Source: Candidatus Eiseniibacteriota bacterium (GTDB taxonomy: Bacteria; Eisenbacteria; RBG-16-71-46; CAIMUX01). Taken from it: a DNA stretch of 64,000 nucleotides. Of this stretch, positions 50,986 through 58,936 are shown piece after piece. Below the pieces are notes generated by a model that was not told the DNA's origin, did not search any database, and worked only from the letters and a program-made list of their open reading frames with translations. The stretch is from positions 131,173 through 195,172 of the forward strand of contig JACKCR010000010.1 of the NCBI GenBank assembly GCA_020633975.1, written 5' to 3'. Each line of letters begins with the position of its first letter. Positions within the stretch are counted from its first letter, which is position 1. The position numbers and the translations under genes were made by a program.

Positions 50986-53862
50986 ATGACTCGAGGGAGC
51001 CACAGCATCGTGAAGCAATGCCATTCGACCATCCGAACGACGCTGACGCGCCGTCCCCGTGGCTCGTTCCGTCCCTGCAGCACTCTCGGGTCCATTTGGG
51101 TCATCGCGGGAATCGTCGCAGGACTCCTCGCGGCCCTGGCTGCTGCGCCGGGCCCGTGCGCGGCCGAGTCCCGGCTGGTCCCACCGGTCGAACGAAGACT
51201 GGACGAACTGCGTCAGGCCGGACTTCCCGGTGACGACCCGTACTACACGTCGCTTCCCGCACTCCCGATCGCCGGCCTCGACGACACGTCCTGGATCGAC
51301 GCGTTCGGTCCGCCCACTCTGGAAAACAGCGTGCTCGCCGCGGTCGTCTGGGCCGACACGAGTCTCGTGGTGGGCGGAGACTTCCTCGAAGCAAACGAAG
51401 CCCCTGCACTGCACGTGGCGAGGTGGGCGGACACGAAGTGGGAACCGCTCGGCGACGGGCTCGACGAGTCGGTCTACACGCTGGTCGAGTGGAACGGTCA
51501 ACTCATCGCTGGCGGACTCTTCAGGTCTTCCGGCGACGGCAGTACGGAGCTGAACCACGTGGCGGCCTGGAACGGGTCGTCCTGGCAGGCGATGGGAGAT
51601 GGATTCGACGACCCTGTCCTTGCGCTCACGGTGGTGGAAAACACGCTCTATGCCGGCGGATGGTTCATCGAGAGTGGGTCGACCGTCGTCAATCACATCG
51701 CACGTTGGGACGCCGGGGCTGAAACCTGGCAGCCGCTCGGGACCGGCCTCACCGGCGGGGCCTCGCCTCACGTGACGGCTCTCGGCGAAGTCGATGGTCA
51801 GCTCCTGGTCGGAGGCCGGTTCACCTCGAGTGCCAACGGCAGCGTCCGCAACCTCGCAACGTGGGCGAACGACACCTGGACCGAGTTCGGCGGAGGAGCG
51901 GGCGACCGGATCTACGCCTTCGGGACGGTCGGCGACGCGCTCTACGCGGCAGGGCTCTTCACGGAAATCGGCGGCGTCTCCGCACAGTACGTCGCCAAGT
52001 GGAACGACACCGCCTGGGAACCGCTCGATTCCGGCACCAACGAACCCGTCCTCTGTCTGACCGGCGATGCAGACACCCTCTACGTAGGCGGACACTTCAC
52101 GCTAGCAGGCGACACCACCGCCATCTCCGTTGCGAAGTACGACGGCACTGCCTGGAGTTCGGTCAAGTCCGGGATGAACGGGAGCGTGACGCAGCTGCTG
52201 CCGTGGTCCGACTACCTCGTCGCCGGCGGCATCTTCACCCAGGCGGGCGGGGGCGACGTCTCCTTCGTCGCGGCACTCGACGACAACGGCTGGGGCCCGA
52301 TCGGCGCGGCACTCGACGGTTCCGTGAACGCGCTCCAGGTCTATGGCGACAAACTCGTCGTGGGAGGCACCTTCTCGCGAGCGGGGCGAGACGCGAAGAG
52401 CATCGCAGCTTGGGATGGTCGCTCCTGGACGCCGTTCGGTGACGGATTGGAAGGAACCGTCCGCTCTCTCTGCGTCCATGAGAGCAGCCTCTACGCAGGC
52501 GGCGACTTCGCCCTGACCGACTCGACCGACTCCCACCTCGCGCGCTGGGACAGCTCGGCCGAAACCTGGGTCGACTTCGGCGCCGCGTCCGACGACGTCC
52601 GCGACATGATCTCCTGGGATGGATCCCTCTACATAGGAGGCGACTTCCAGACCGTCGGCGGACTCAGCGTCGGACGGGTCGCGGAGTTCGACGGCGAGGC
52701 GTGGTACGCACTCGGCAACGGGCTCAACGGGCCCGTGTACGCGCTCAGCAACTACCACGGCGAGCTCGTCGCCGGAGGCGAGTTCACCCGCTCCCTTCTC
52801 GACACGCTGAACTACGTCGGACACTTCGACGGAACGTCGTGGCGCGCGTTCGACAACGGCATGACCGGGCCTGTTCGCGAAATCAGCCGCTTTACCGGCG
52901 ACGGCGCACACGGGGATCTGATCGTCGGCGGAGACTTCGCCGCCGAAGCGGACGGGGACCCCGAGTACTTGGCCGCCTGGGACGACTCGGTCTGGGCCGC
53001 CGTCTCGTCCTCGATCGTCGGACCGTCGATCGACGCCCTGCTTTCCACGGGGCCCTCGCTCTACGTCGGCGGGGAGTTCGCCGTTCCCACGTCGGAAGGC
53101 AGCGCAACGCGGATTGCGCGAAGCGACGGGTCGTTCGCCTGGAGCCGTCTCGGCTCGGGGGTCAACGGCAAGGTGCGCGCCCTCGCACTCTATGACGACC
53201 TCCTCTACGTCGCCGGAGACTTCAGTGCAGCCGGCGGCAAGTCCTCTCCCTTCCTCGCCCGCTGGGGCGACGTCGGCCCGGTGCCCGTTCTCCTCTCCCA
53301 TCTGGACGCACGCCGAGAAGGACCGGACGTCGTTCTCCAGTGGACCGTGAGCGACGCGATCGACCATCTCGGCTTCCGCATCTATCGCGGCGATACTTCC
53401 GAAGATGGCCTCGTCACAGACGAGTTCCTCCACTCCGAAGACGGAAGCTACGAGTTCGTGGACGGGAGCGCGCCGACCTACGAGCTGCTCTACTGGATCG
53501 AAGAGGTCTCGCTCGACGGCCACTCCCTCTGGTTCGGCCCACTCTCCGTCATCGCGACCTCCGGACCCGGATCGGGCGACGGTTCGACTCCGTCCATCCG
53601 CGCTCTGGGTCCGCTCCCCTTCCGCGATCGGACGTCGTTCCGACTCGCCGCATCGGGCAGCGACGAAGTCGCGGTGGATGTTTACGACGTTCGCGGACGG
53701 CACATCCGCACCCTGTGGCGAGGCGTGTTGCCATCGGGCGAGGTCGACGTCACATGGGATGGACGCACCGAGGCCGGAAGGACCGTGGGAGCCTCGCTCT
53801 ACTTCGTCCGCGCGACGGCACCGGGCTGGGGACGAACGCTCCGCGTGCTCCGACTCGAGTAG
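50986..53862 (+). CDS. Secreted repeat-propeller protein with FlgD-like C-terminal domain
   Basis: The protein (about 958 residues) has a long basic N-region and one hydrophobic signal (GSIWVIAGIVAGLLAALAAA). About a dozen repeats of 45-50 residues follow, each like VNALQVYGDKLVVGGTFSRA then IAAWDGRSWTPFGDGL, resembling Rax2- or Kelch-type propeller blades. The C-terminal 90 residues are a FlgD-type Ig module (VDVYDVRGRHIRTLWRG, WDGRTEAGRTVGASLYFVRA) ending RVLRLE. It is probably surface-exposed and adhesive or binding. The start is uncertain: ATG 50986 or GTG 51010, which has GGGAG ten bases upstream. It diverges from tricorn. Confidence 0.85.
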   Translation: MTRGSHSIVKQCHSTIRTTLTRRPRGSFRPCSTLGSIWVIAGIVAGLLAALAAAPGPCAAESRLVPPVERRLDELRQAGLPGDDPYYTSLPALPIAGLDDTSWIDAFGPPTLENSVLAAVVWADTSLVVGGDFLEANEAPALHVARWADTKWEPLGDGLDESVYTLVEWNGQLIAGGLFRSSGDGSTELNHVAAWNGSSWQAMGDGFDDPVLALTVVENTLYAGGWFIESGSTVVNHIARWDAGAETWQPLGTGLTGGASPHVTALGEVDGQLLVGGRFTSSANGSVRNLATWANDTWTEFGGGAGDRIYAFGTVGDALYAAGLFTEIGGVSAQYVAKWNDTAWEPLDSGTNEPVLCLTGDADTLYVGGHFTLAGDTTAISVAKYDGTAWSSVKSGMNGSVTQLLPWSDYLVAGGIFTQAGGGDVSFVAALDDNGWGPIGAALDGSVNALQVYGDKLVVGGTFSRAGRDAKSIAAWDGRSWTPFGDGLEGTVRSLCVHESSLYAGGDFALTDSTDSHLARWDSSAETWVDFGAASDDVRDMISWDGSLYIGGDFQTVGGLSVGRVAEFDGEAWYALGNGLNGPVYALSNYHGELVAGGEFTRSLLDTLNYVGHFDGTSWRAFDNGMTGPVREISRFTGDGAHGDLIVGGDFAAEADGDPEYLAAWDDSVWAAVSSSIVGPSIDALLSTGPSLYVGGEFAVPTSEGSATRIARSDGSFAWSRLGSGVNGKVRALALYDDLLYVAGDFSAAGGKSSPFLARWGDVGPVPVLLSHLDARREGPDVVLQWTVSDAIDHLGFRIYRGDTSEDGLVTDEFLHSEDGSYEFVDGSAPTYELLYWIEEVSLDGHSLWFGPLSVIATSGPGSGDGSTPSIRALGPLPFRDRTSFRLAASGSDEVAVDVYDVRGRHIRTLWRGVLPSGEVDVTWDGRTEAGRTVGASLYFVRATAPGWGRTLRVLRLE

Positions 53863-53919
53863 CCACCGACGCCCGCGTCGTTCCTGCTCGAGTAGCCACG
53901 GACGCCCGCGTCGTTCCGG
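53854..53919. repeat. 33-bp tandem duplication including a stop codon
   Basis: Two adjacent 33-bp copies (53854-53886 and 53887-53919) both begin CTCGAGTAGCCAC and differ at two positions. The first copy contains the last two codons and the TAG stop of the propeller gene, so the end of that gene has been duplicated downstream. Confidence 0.92.
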
Positions 53920-53939
53920 TTCAGATCGCCGAGGTACTC

Positions 53940-54791
53940 ATGCCCCAGAACGTATTCCTCGTCCTGTTCGCAATCGGCGCCGGGATCGTCCTCCTGGCTG
54001 CGCTCCGTGCCACCAGGCAGAGGAGCTCGCGTCGACTTCGCGCGCAACGGCTCACCGAACACGAACGCGAAATCGTCGCGCGGAACGTCGCGATGTACTC
54101 CCGGATGCCGAAGCCACTCCAGACCCGTCTCGAAGGGTTGATCCAGGAGTTCCGCGCCACGAAGAGCTTCGAGGGCCAGGGCGGACTCGTCCTGACCGAG
54201 GAGATCGAGCTGACCATCGCCGCCGCGGCCTGCGTCCTCTTGCTCGGCCGGCCGAACGACCCGGTCTACCCCGCGCTCTCGAGCGTGATCGTCTACCCGA
54301 CCGCGTTCCGGGGAAGGGGGCACCGTGACCAGGGCGACGACGGCGACACCGTGAGACTCGGCGAGTCGTGGCACACCGGAGCCGTCATCCTCTCCTGGGA
54401 CGACACCCTCGTTGGAACGACGACCCCGAACGACGCGCACAACGTCGTCTTCCACGAGTTCGCTCACCAGCTCGACCAGGCCGACGGCGCGTCCGACGGA
54501 ACGCCGAACCTGGGACACCGGCGGTCCCGCTACGTCGAGTGGGCCAAGGTCCTGGGCGGAGACTTCCTCGAGATGAGACGCACTTTGGCGGAAGGACGTC
54601 AGACCTGGCTCAACGCGTACGGCGCCACCAACGAAGCGGAGTTCTTCGCGGTGGCGACGGAGTTCTTCTTCGAGCGGCCGAACGCAATGCGGCAGCGAGA
54701 CCCAGAGCTCTTCGCCGAACTCCAGAGCTTCTACGGAATCGACCCTTCCGTCTTCGCACTGGACCCACACCACCCGGAAGCGGCAAGGTAG
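53940..54791 (+). CDS. mtfA: M90 zinc peptidase, MtfA-like
   Basis: The 283-residue protein starts with a membrane helix (VFLVLFAIGAGIVLLAAL). The MtfA domain follows: LTEHEREIVARNVAMYSRMP, LTEEIELTIAAAACVLLLG and the zinc site VVFHEFAHQLDQADG, with a further Glu in TNEAEFFAVATEFFFERP. MtfA of E. coli binds the repressor Mlc and has peptidase activity; in this organism the target is unknown. The ATG at 53940 has GAGG five bases upstream. The N-terminal anchor is commonly absent in E. coli MtfA. The S9 peptidase gene follows after 27 bases. Confidence 0.9.
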   Translation: MPQNVFLVLFAIGAGIVLLAALRATRQRSSRRLRAQRLTEHEREIVARNVAMYSRMPKPLQTRLEGLIQEFRATKSFEGQGGLVLTEEIELTIAAAACVLLLGRPNDPVYPALSSVIVYPTAFRGRGHRDQGDDGDTVRLGESWHTGAVILSWDDTLVGTTTPNDAHNVVFHEFAHQLDQADGASDGTPNLGHRRSRYVEWAKVLGGDFLEMRRTLAEGRQTWLNAYGATNEAEFFAVATEFFFERPNAMRQRDPELFAELQSFYGIDPSVFALDPHHPEAAR

Positions 54792-54818
54792 CCCGGACCT
54801 GTGAAGAGGAGTAAGGCG

Positions 54819-56906
54819 ATGAGCACCCAGACCGCCCCGTACGGATCGTGGAAGTCCCCCGTCACGCCTCAGATCGTGACGCAAGGCAGCCTCAACTTCT
54901 CCATCCTGCGCTGGGATGGAGACGACCTCTACTGGCTCGAGTTCCGTCCCGAAGAACGCGGACGCGGAGTCATCCTTCGGTGGAGCTCGGAGGACGGAAT
55001 CCGTGAGATCACAGGGTCGGACGTCTCTGTCGGAACGCGCGTCCACGAGATCGGAGGCGGCGACTTCGCGGTGCGCGACGGCATCCTCTACTACGTAGAC
55101 GCGCGCGATCAGCGCATCTACCGCCAGGTGGCCGCAGATGGCTTGCCCGAGGGAGCGCCGAGCGTCGTGATCCCGGTGACACCGGAATCGGTCAACGGAA
55201 CCGTGCGGTTCGGAGACATCGAGATCTCACCCGATGGCCGGTGGCTCTTCGCGGTCCGCGAGACCCACCCGGGCGCTACCCCGGAGTCGAGTGAGTGGAA
55301 GGAAGCGCGGAACGATCTCGTCCGCATTCCTGCGGACGGCTCCGGCGCGCCGACCGTGATCTCCGAAGGCCACGACTTCTTCTCGTTCCCGCGCATCTCA
55401 CCCGACGGCAAGAAGCTCGCGTTCACCTCCTGGGATCATCCGCGCATGCCATGGGACGGAACCGATCTCTGGGTCGCAGACGTAAACGCGAAGGGACAGG
55501 TGGGAACGGCCCGACACATCGCCGGAGGTCCGGAGGAGTCGATCTTCCAACCCGAATGGAGCCCGGACGGACGCCTCCACTTCAGCTCGGATCGGACGGG
55601 CTGGTGGAACATCTACGAATGGGTCGAACTCGAGAACGACCAGGGCGGAGGAAACCCGTCCGACGAGCAGGCTCCGACCGACTGTGGCTCCGAAGGACGG
55701 GAAGGACGCATTCATCGCGTCACCTCGATCGAAGCGGAGATCGGCACCGCCCAGTGGGTGCTCGGCCTCTCTCACTTCGCCTTCCTCGGCGACCGGATCG
55801 CGTGCGTCTTCGCTTCCGACGGAATCGATCACTTGGGATTCCTCGACCCCCACGGGGCCCATCCGGACGTCGTACGTCGCGCCCGGTTTCCGTTCACCTA
55901 CTACGGCCGCGGCGGCTCGATCGTCTCGAACGGCAGGAACCAGATCGCGTTCATCGCCGCGTCGTCCCAGATGCCACCCACCATCGCCCGACTCGTCGTC
56001 CCGGCGGATCTCACGACGATGGAGTTTCCGCATCTGGTCCATGCGTCGGCCGACATCGAGATCGATCCGTCGAACTTCAGCCGCGCCGAGTCGATCGAGT
56101 TCCCCACGCAGTTCGGCCGGACGGCCCACGCGCTCTACTATCCACCGACCAACCCGGCCTTCCAGGGACCGGAGGGTGAACTGCCACCGCTTCTCGTCAA
56201 GAGCCACGGCGGCCCGACTGCGTGCTCCACGTCGGAACTCGCGCTCGGTGCGCAGTTCTGGACGAGCCGAGGATTCGCCGTCATCGACGTGAACTACGGA
56301 GGGAGCACCGGATACGGCCGTGCCTACCGGATGCGTCTCGACGGCCAATGGGGAGTCGTCGACACGGAGGACTGCATCGCGGCTGCGAAGTACCTCGCCG
56401 AACGCGGACTCGTGGACGGGAAGCGGATGGCCATTCGCGGCGGCAGTGCAGGCGGATTCACGACCCTCTGCGCACTCGTCTTCCACGACGTGTTCGCGGC
56501 CGGCGCATCGGCCTACGGGATCGCAGACCTCGAAGCGCTCGCATCCGACACGCACAAGTTCGAGTCACGCTATCTCGACCGGATGGTCGGCCCCTATCCG
56601 GAGGCGAAGCAGACTTACGTCGAACGTTCCCCGATCCACTACGTCGACAAGCTCTCTTGCCCCGTCATCCTCCTACACGGAACGGAGGACAAAGTCGTTC
56701 CGCCCGCGCAGTCGGAGATCATGGCCAAGGCGCTCGACGAAAAGGGGATCCCGTACGCTCTCGTGCTCTTCGAAGGCGAGCGACACGGCTTCCGCGACGC
56801 GAAGAACATCCAGCGCGCACTCGAAGCGGAGTATCTCTTCTACGCGAAGGTGTTCGGGTTCGAGCCGGCGGACGACTTCGAGCCGCTCGAGGTGAAAGGG
56901 CTGTAG
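54819..56906 (+). CDS. S9-family prolyl oligopeptidase-like peptidase
   Basis: The 695-residue protein has no signal peptide. The N-terminal half is a beta-propeller (IEISPDGRWLFAVRETHPG, PEWSPDGRLHFSSDRTGWWN). The C-terminal alpha/beta hydrolase domain has the triad: Ser in IRGGSAGGFTTLCA, Asp in LHGTEDKVVPPAQS and His in GERHGFRDAKN. SHGGPTACST is the oxyanion region. It resembles acylaminoacyl/dipeptidyl peptidases of subfamily S9C and acts on short peptides in the cytoplasm. The ATG at 54819 has GAGGAG seven bases upstream. It probably forms an operon with mtfA. Confidence 0.93.
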   Translation: MSTQTAPYGSWKSPVTPQIVTQGSLNFSILRWDGDDLYWLEFRPEERGRGVILRWSSEDGIREITGSDVSVGTRVHEIGGGDFAVRDGILYYVDARDQRIYRQVAADGLPEGAPSVVIPVTPESVNGTVRFGDIEISPDGRWLFAVRETHPGATPESSEWKEARNDLVRIPADGSGAPTVISEGHDFFSFPRISPDGKKLAFTSWDHPRMPWDGTDLWVADVNAKGQVGTARHIAGGPEESIFQPEWSPDGRLHFSSDRTGWWNIYEWVELENDQGGGNPSDEQAPTDCGSEGREGRIHRVTSIEAEIGTAQWVLGLSHFAFLGDRIACVFASDGIDHLGFLDPHGAHPDVVRRARFPFTYYGRGGSIVSNGRNQIAFIAASSQMPPTIARLVVPADLTTMEFPHLVHASADIEIDPSNFSRAESIEFPTQFGRTAHALYYPPTNPAFQGPEGELPPLLVKSHGGPTACSTSELALGAQFWTSRGFAVIDVNYGGSTGYGRAYRMRLDGQWGVVDTEDCIAAAKYLAERGLVDGKRMAIRGGSAGGFTTLCALVFHDVFAAGASAYGIADLEALASDTHKFESRYLDRMVGPYPEAKQTYVERSPIHYVDKLSCPVILLHGTEDKVVPPAQSEIMAKALDEKGIPYALVLFEGERHGFRDAKNIQRALEAEYLFYAKVFGFEPADDFEPLEVKGL

Positions 56907-56960
56907 GCGAGGACCGCGTCCCAGGGACGGAGCCGGGTCCTCCCGACGGAGCCGGCTCGC

Positions 56961-57791
56961 CTACCGATAGGCGGCCTTCACACCCCCCCAACTCATCTTC
57001 ACGATCGGCGTGGTTCCGAACGATTGGCTCTGGACGGCGTTGAGAACTTCCTGGCTCGACCCACTCCCGGTCGACGCGCGATGGACCCAGGCCACGGCAG
57101 AGAGGTTCACCGGCTGCCAGCCGGTGCCGAGGTCGACGGTTCTCACCACCGTTTGCCGTTCCCCCGCAGCGCCGACCGTCAACGGCACGGGATCCAGGAT
57201 CTGCCGCACGGTGCGGTCGAAGGAGTTTCCACGGGACGTCACCTCGTCCTCCATCACGACGATCTGCACGACACAGTCTTCATAGTCAGCCACGGCCTCG
57301 GCAATCTCGACCGTCACGCTGATCGTCGTGGTTCCGGACGGCGAGTCGTAGCCGGTGTCGATCGCGAGGGAGAGGTTCGCCGAGTCCGCCTCGGCCGCCG
57401 CGAAGGCGTTCTGGTACCGGCTCGCAACGTCATTGCTCCCGGATAGGCGTTCGAGACCATCGACCCAGACGGTTGGCGTGCCGCCACCGCCATACTGGGA
57501 AAACCGGGCCAGCGACTCACCCTCTCGGAGGCTTCCCGCGACGTGGAAGTCGAGGAAGACCAACCGCTCCTGGCCGACTCTATCTTGGATCTGATGCAGG
57601 GCCGCACGGGCCGCTGGACAGAACGGTCACTCCGCGTACCCGAACTTCTCGAAGAGCACCGTTCGCGGGACCTTCGCCGCAAACGCCGAACCGCCAAAGC
57701 AGAGGAGTAGCGCCAGGAGCCCGATGGAACGAAGCACGATGGAACGGAGTGCGATCGGGGTTCGCGAGCCAAGCTGGCCGAAGTCAGTCAT
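56961..57791 (-). CDS. Probable selenoprotein: thioredoxin/Omp28-like secreted protein with in-frame UGA
   Basis: From the ATG at 57791 (GGAGGG just upstream) the frame encodes a signal peptide (LALLLCFGGSAFA) and then KVPRTVLFEKFGYAE. A TGA follows at 57629-57627, then PFCPAARAALHQIQDRVGQE and an uninterrupted Omp28-like domain to a real stop at 56961. Reading TGA as Sec gives U55-P-F-C58, a UxxC redox motif where relatives have CxxC. A SECIS-like hairpin follows the UGA. Total 276 residues, ending VKMSWGGVKAAYR. The domain after the thioredoxin part includes the PTVWVDG strand and CVVQIVVMEDEV. If the TGA were a stop, the two halves would be fragments of a broken gene. Sec machinery lies outside the window. 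Confidence 0.75.
57597..57629 (-). promoter_or_regulatory. SECIS-like hairpin directly after the in-frame UGA
   Basis: Numbering U1 G2 A3 of the codon, CAG (14-16) pairs with CUG (31-33 read as C31 U32 G33), C17 is bulged, and GGCC (18-21) pairs with GGCC (27-30) around the loop CGUGC. G23 and U24 fall in the loop. In E. coli fdhF the SECIS has a bulged base at 17 and G23-U24 in the loop, so the geometry matches; the bulged base is C here, not U. Confidence 0.6.
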
Positions 57792-57985
57792 CGTCCCTCC
57801 GGAAACCGCAAGAGTGTTCGGTTGCTCGTGGGCCGAAGTCCGATCCGCCCACCTGTCGTCAGTACCTGCCGCGTCGACGAGGTGTGACCTCCCGTTCGAG
57901 ATCGCAATCGCCCTTCGACTCGATCCGTGGGTGGCGCTAGTGTCGTCGAGCTGATCTCGTGCCTGAACGACGGGGGGAGAGAGAC

Positions 57986-58891
57986 ATGAGGAAACGTCCA
58001 TTCCAACGCGACTCGGACCTCGAGCTGCTACAGAACTTCAACGCAGAAGCGGTCGCCGCCACCGACAGCCTCGGCTATGTCCATCCGGGCGACATTCCCC
58101 ACCGTCTCTACAGCGGGAACAAACTCTACGATCCCAGCGAGGTAATGACCCTCTGGGAGGACGAGAAGGGCGTCGCCGCTTGGGTGCTCGTGAGCCCTCG
58201 CTTCAAGGGGTTCGATGCTCAGGTACGTCCCGATCTCCGCGGAGGCGAGCTCGAATGGGAAGTGCTCCGCCACTCCACGAACGAGACGAAAGCGCTGAAG
58301 GCCAAGTACGCCATCGAAGGGGACGAGATCCTCGCAGACGCATTCCGAGGCGACGACATCCGGCACGAGATCCTGCTCGAGTTGGGATGGAAACCTGCCG
58401 GCGAACCGGACTACGTGATCAACCGCGCGACGCTCGAAGAACTCGAAGAGCCTGTGTTCCCCGACGGATACTCCGTTCGCTCGCCCACTGGCGTAGAGGA
58501 AGCAGCTGCGCTCGCCGAAGTCCACTCCGCCTCGTTCGGGTCGACGTGGGACGAGGTGCTCTACCGGAAGCTGATGGAGTCGCCGGGCTACGCACCGGAA
58601 CGCGAGTTCGTCGTCGTCGCGCCAGGCGGAGGATTCGCAGCGTTCACTGTGACGTGGCACGATCACCGCAACCGGATGGGACTCTTCGAACCCGTCGGTA
58701 CGCACAAGGACCACCGACGACTCGGTCTCGGCAAGCAGCTCATCCGATACGGGATGAAGCGGATGGCGAAAGAAGGCATGACGTCCGCGATCGTCGCCAC
58801 CTTCGTCTCCAACAAGGGAGCGCAGGGCCTCTACGAAGGGTGTGGATTCGCGCCCTGGTACGAGCTCGATCCGTTCACGATGCCCGCGTGA
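57986..58891 (+). CDS. GNAT-family N-acetyltransferase
   Basis: The 301-residue protein has a C-terminal GNAT domain: ALAEVHSASFGSTWDEVLYR, FVVVAPGGGFAAFTVTWHD, the acetyl-CoA loop VGTHKDHRRLGLGKQLIRYG, and VATFVSNKGAQGLYEGCGF. The N-terminal half looks like a second, degenerate GNAT-type domain without the pyrophosphate loop. It should transfer an acetyl group from acetyl-CoA to an unidentified amine. The ATG at 57986 has GGGGGGAG six bases upstream. It diverges from the selenoprotein-like gene across 194 bases. Confidence 0.9.
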   Translation: MRKRPFQRDSDLELLQNFNAEAVAATDSLGYVHPGDIPHRLYSGNKLYDPSEVMTLWEDEKGVAAWVLVSPRFKGFDAQVRPDLRGGELEWEVLRHSTNETKALKAKYAIEGDEILADAFRGDDIRHEILLELGWKPAGEPDYVINRATLEELEEPVFPDGYSVRSPTGVEEAAALAEVHSASFGSTWDEVLYRKLMESPGYAPEREFVVVAPGGGFAAFTVTWHDHRNRMGLFEPVGTHKDHRRLGLGKQLIRYGMKRMAKEGMTSAIVATFVSNKGAQGLYEGCGFAPWYELDPFTMPA

Positions 58892-58936
58892 ACGACCCGC
58901 GCTCGTGGAGAAGCGTCTCGCTTCGATCGAGTACAG

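Noticed and set aside
56961-57563. Separate 200-codon gene starting at TTG 57563
   Set aside because: The frame continues upstream 21 codons to the UGA and then through a signal peptide and thioredoxin start; a TTG start would cut a thioredoxin fold in half.
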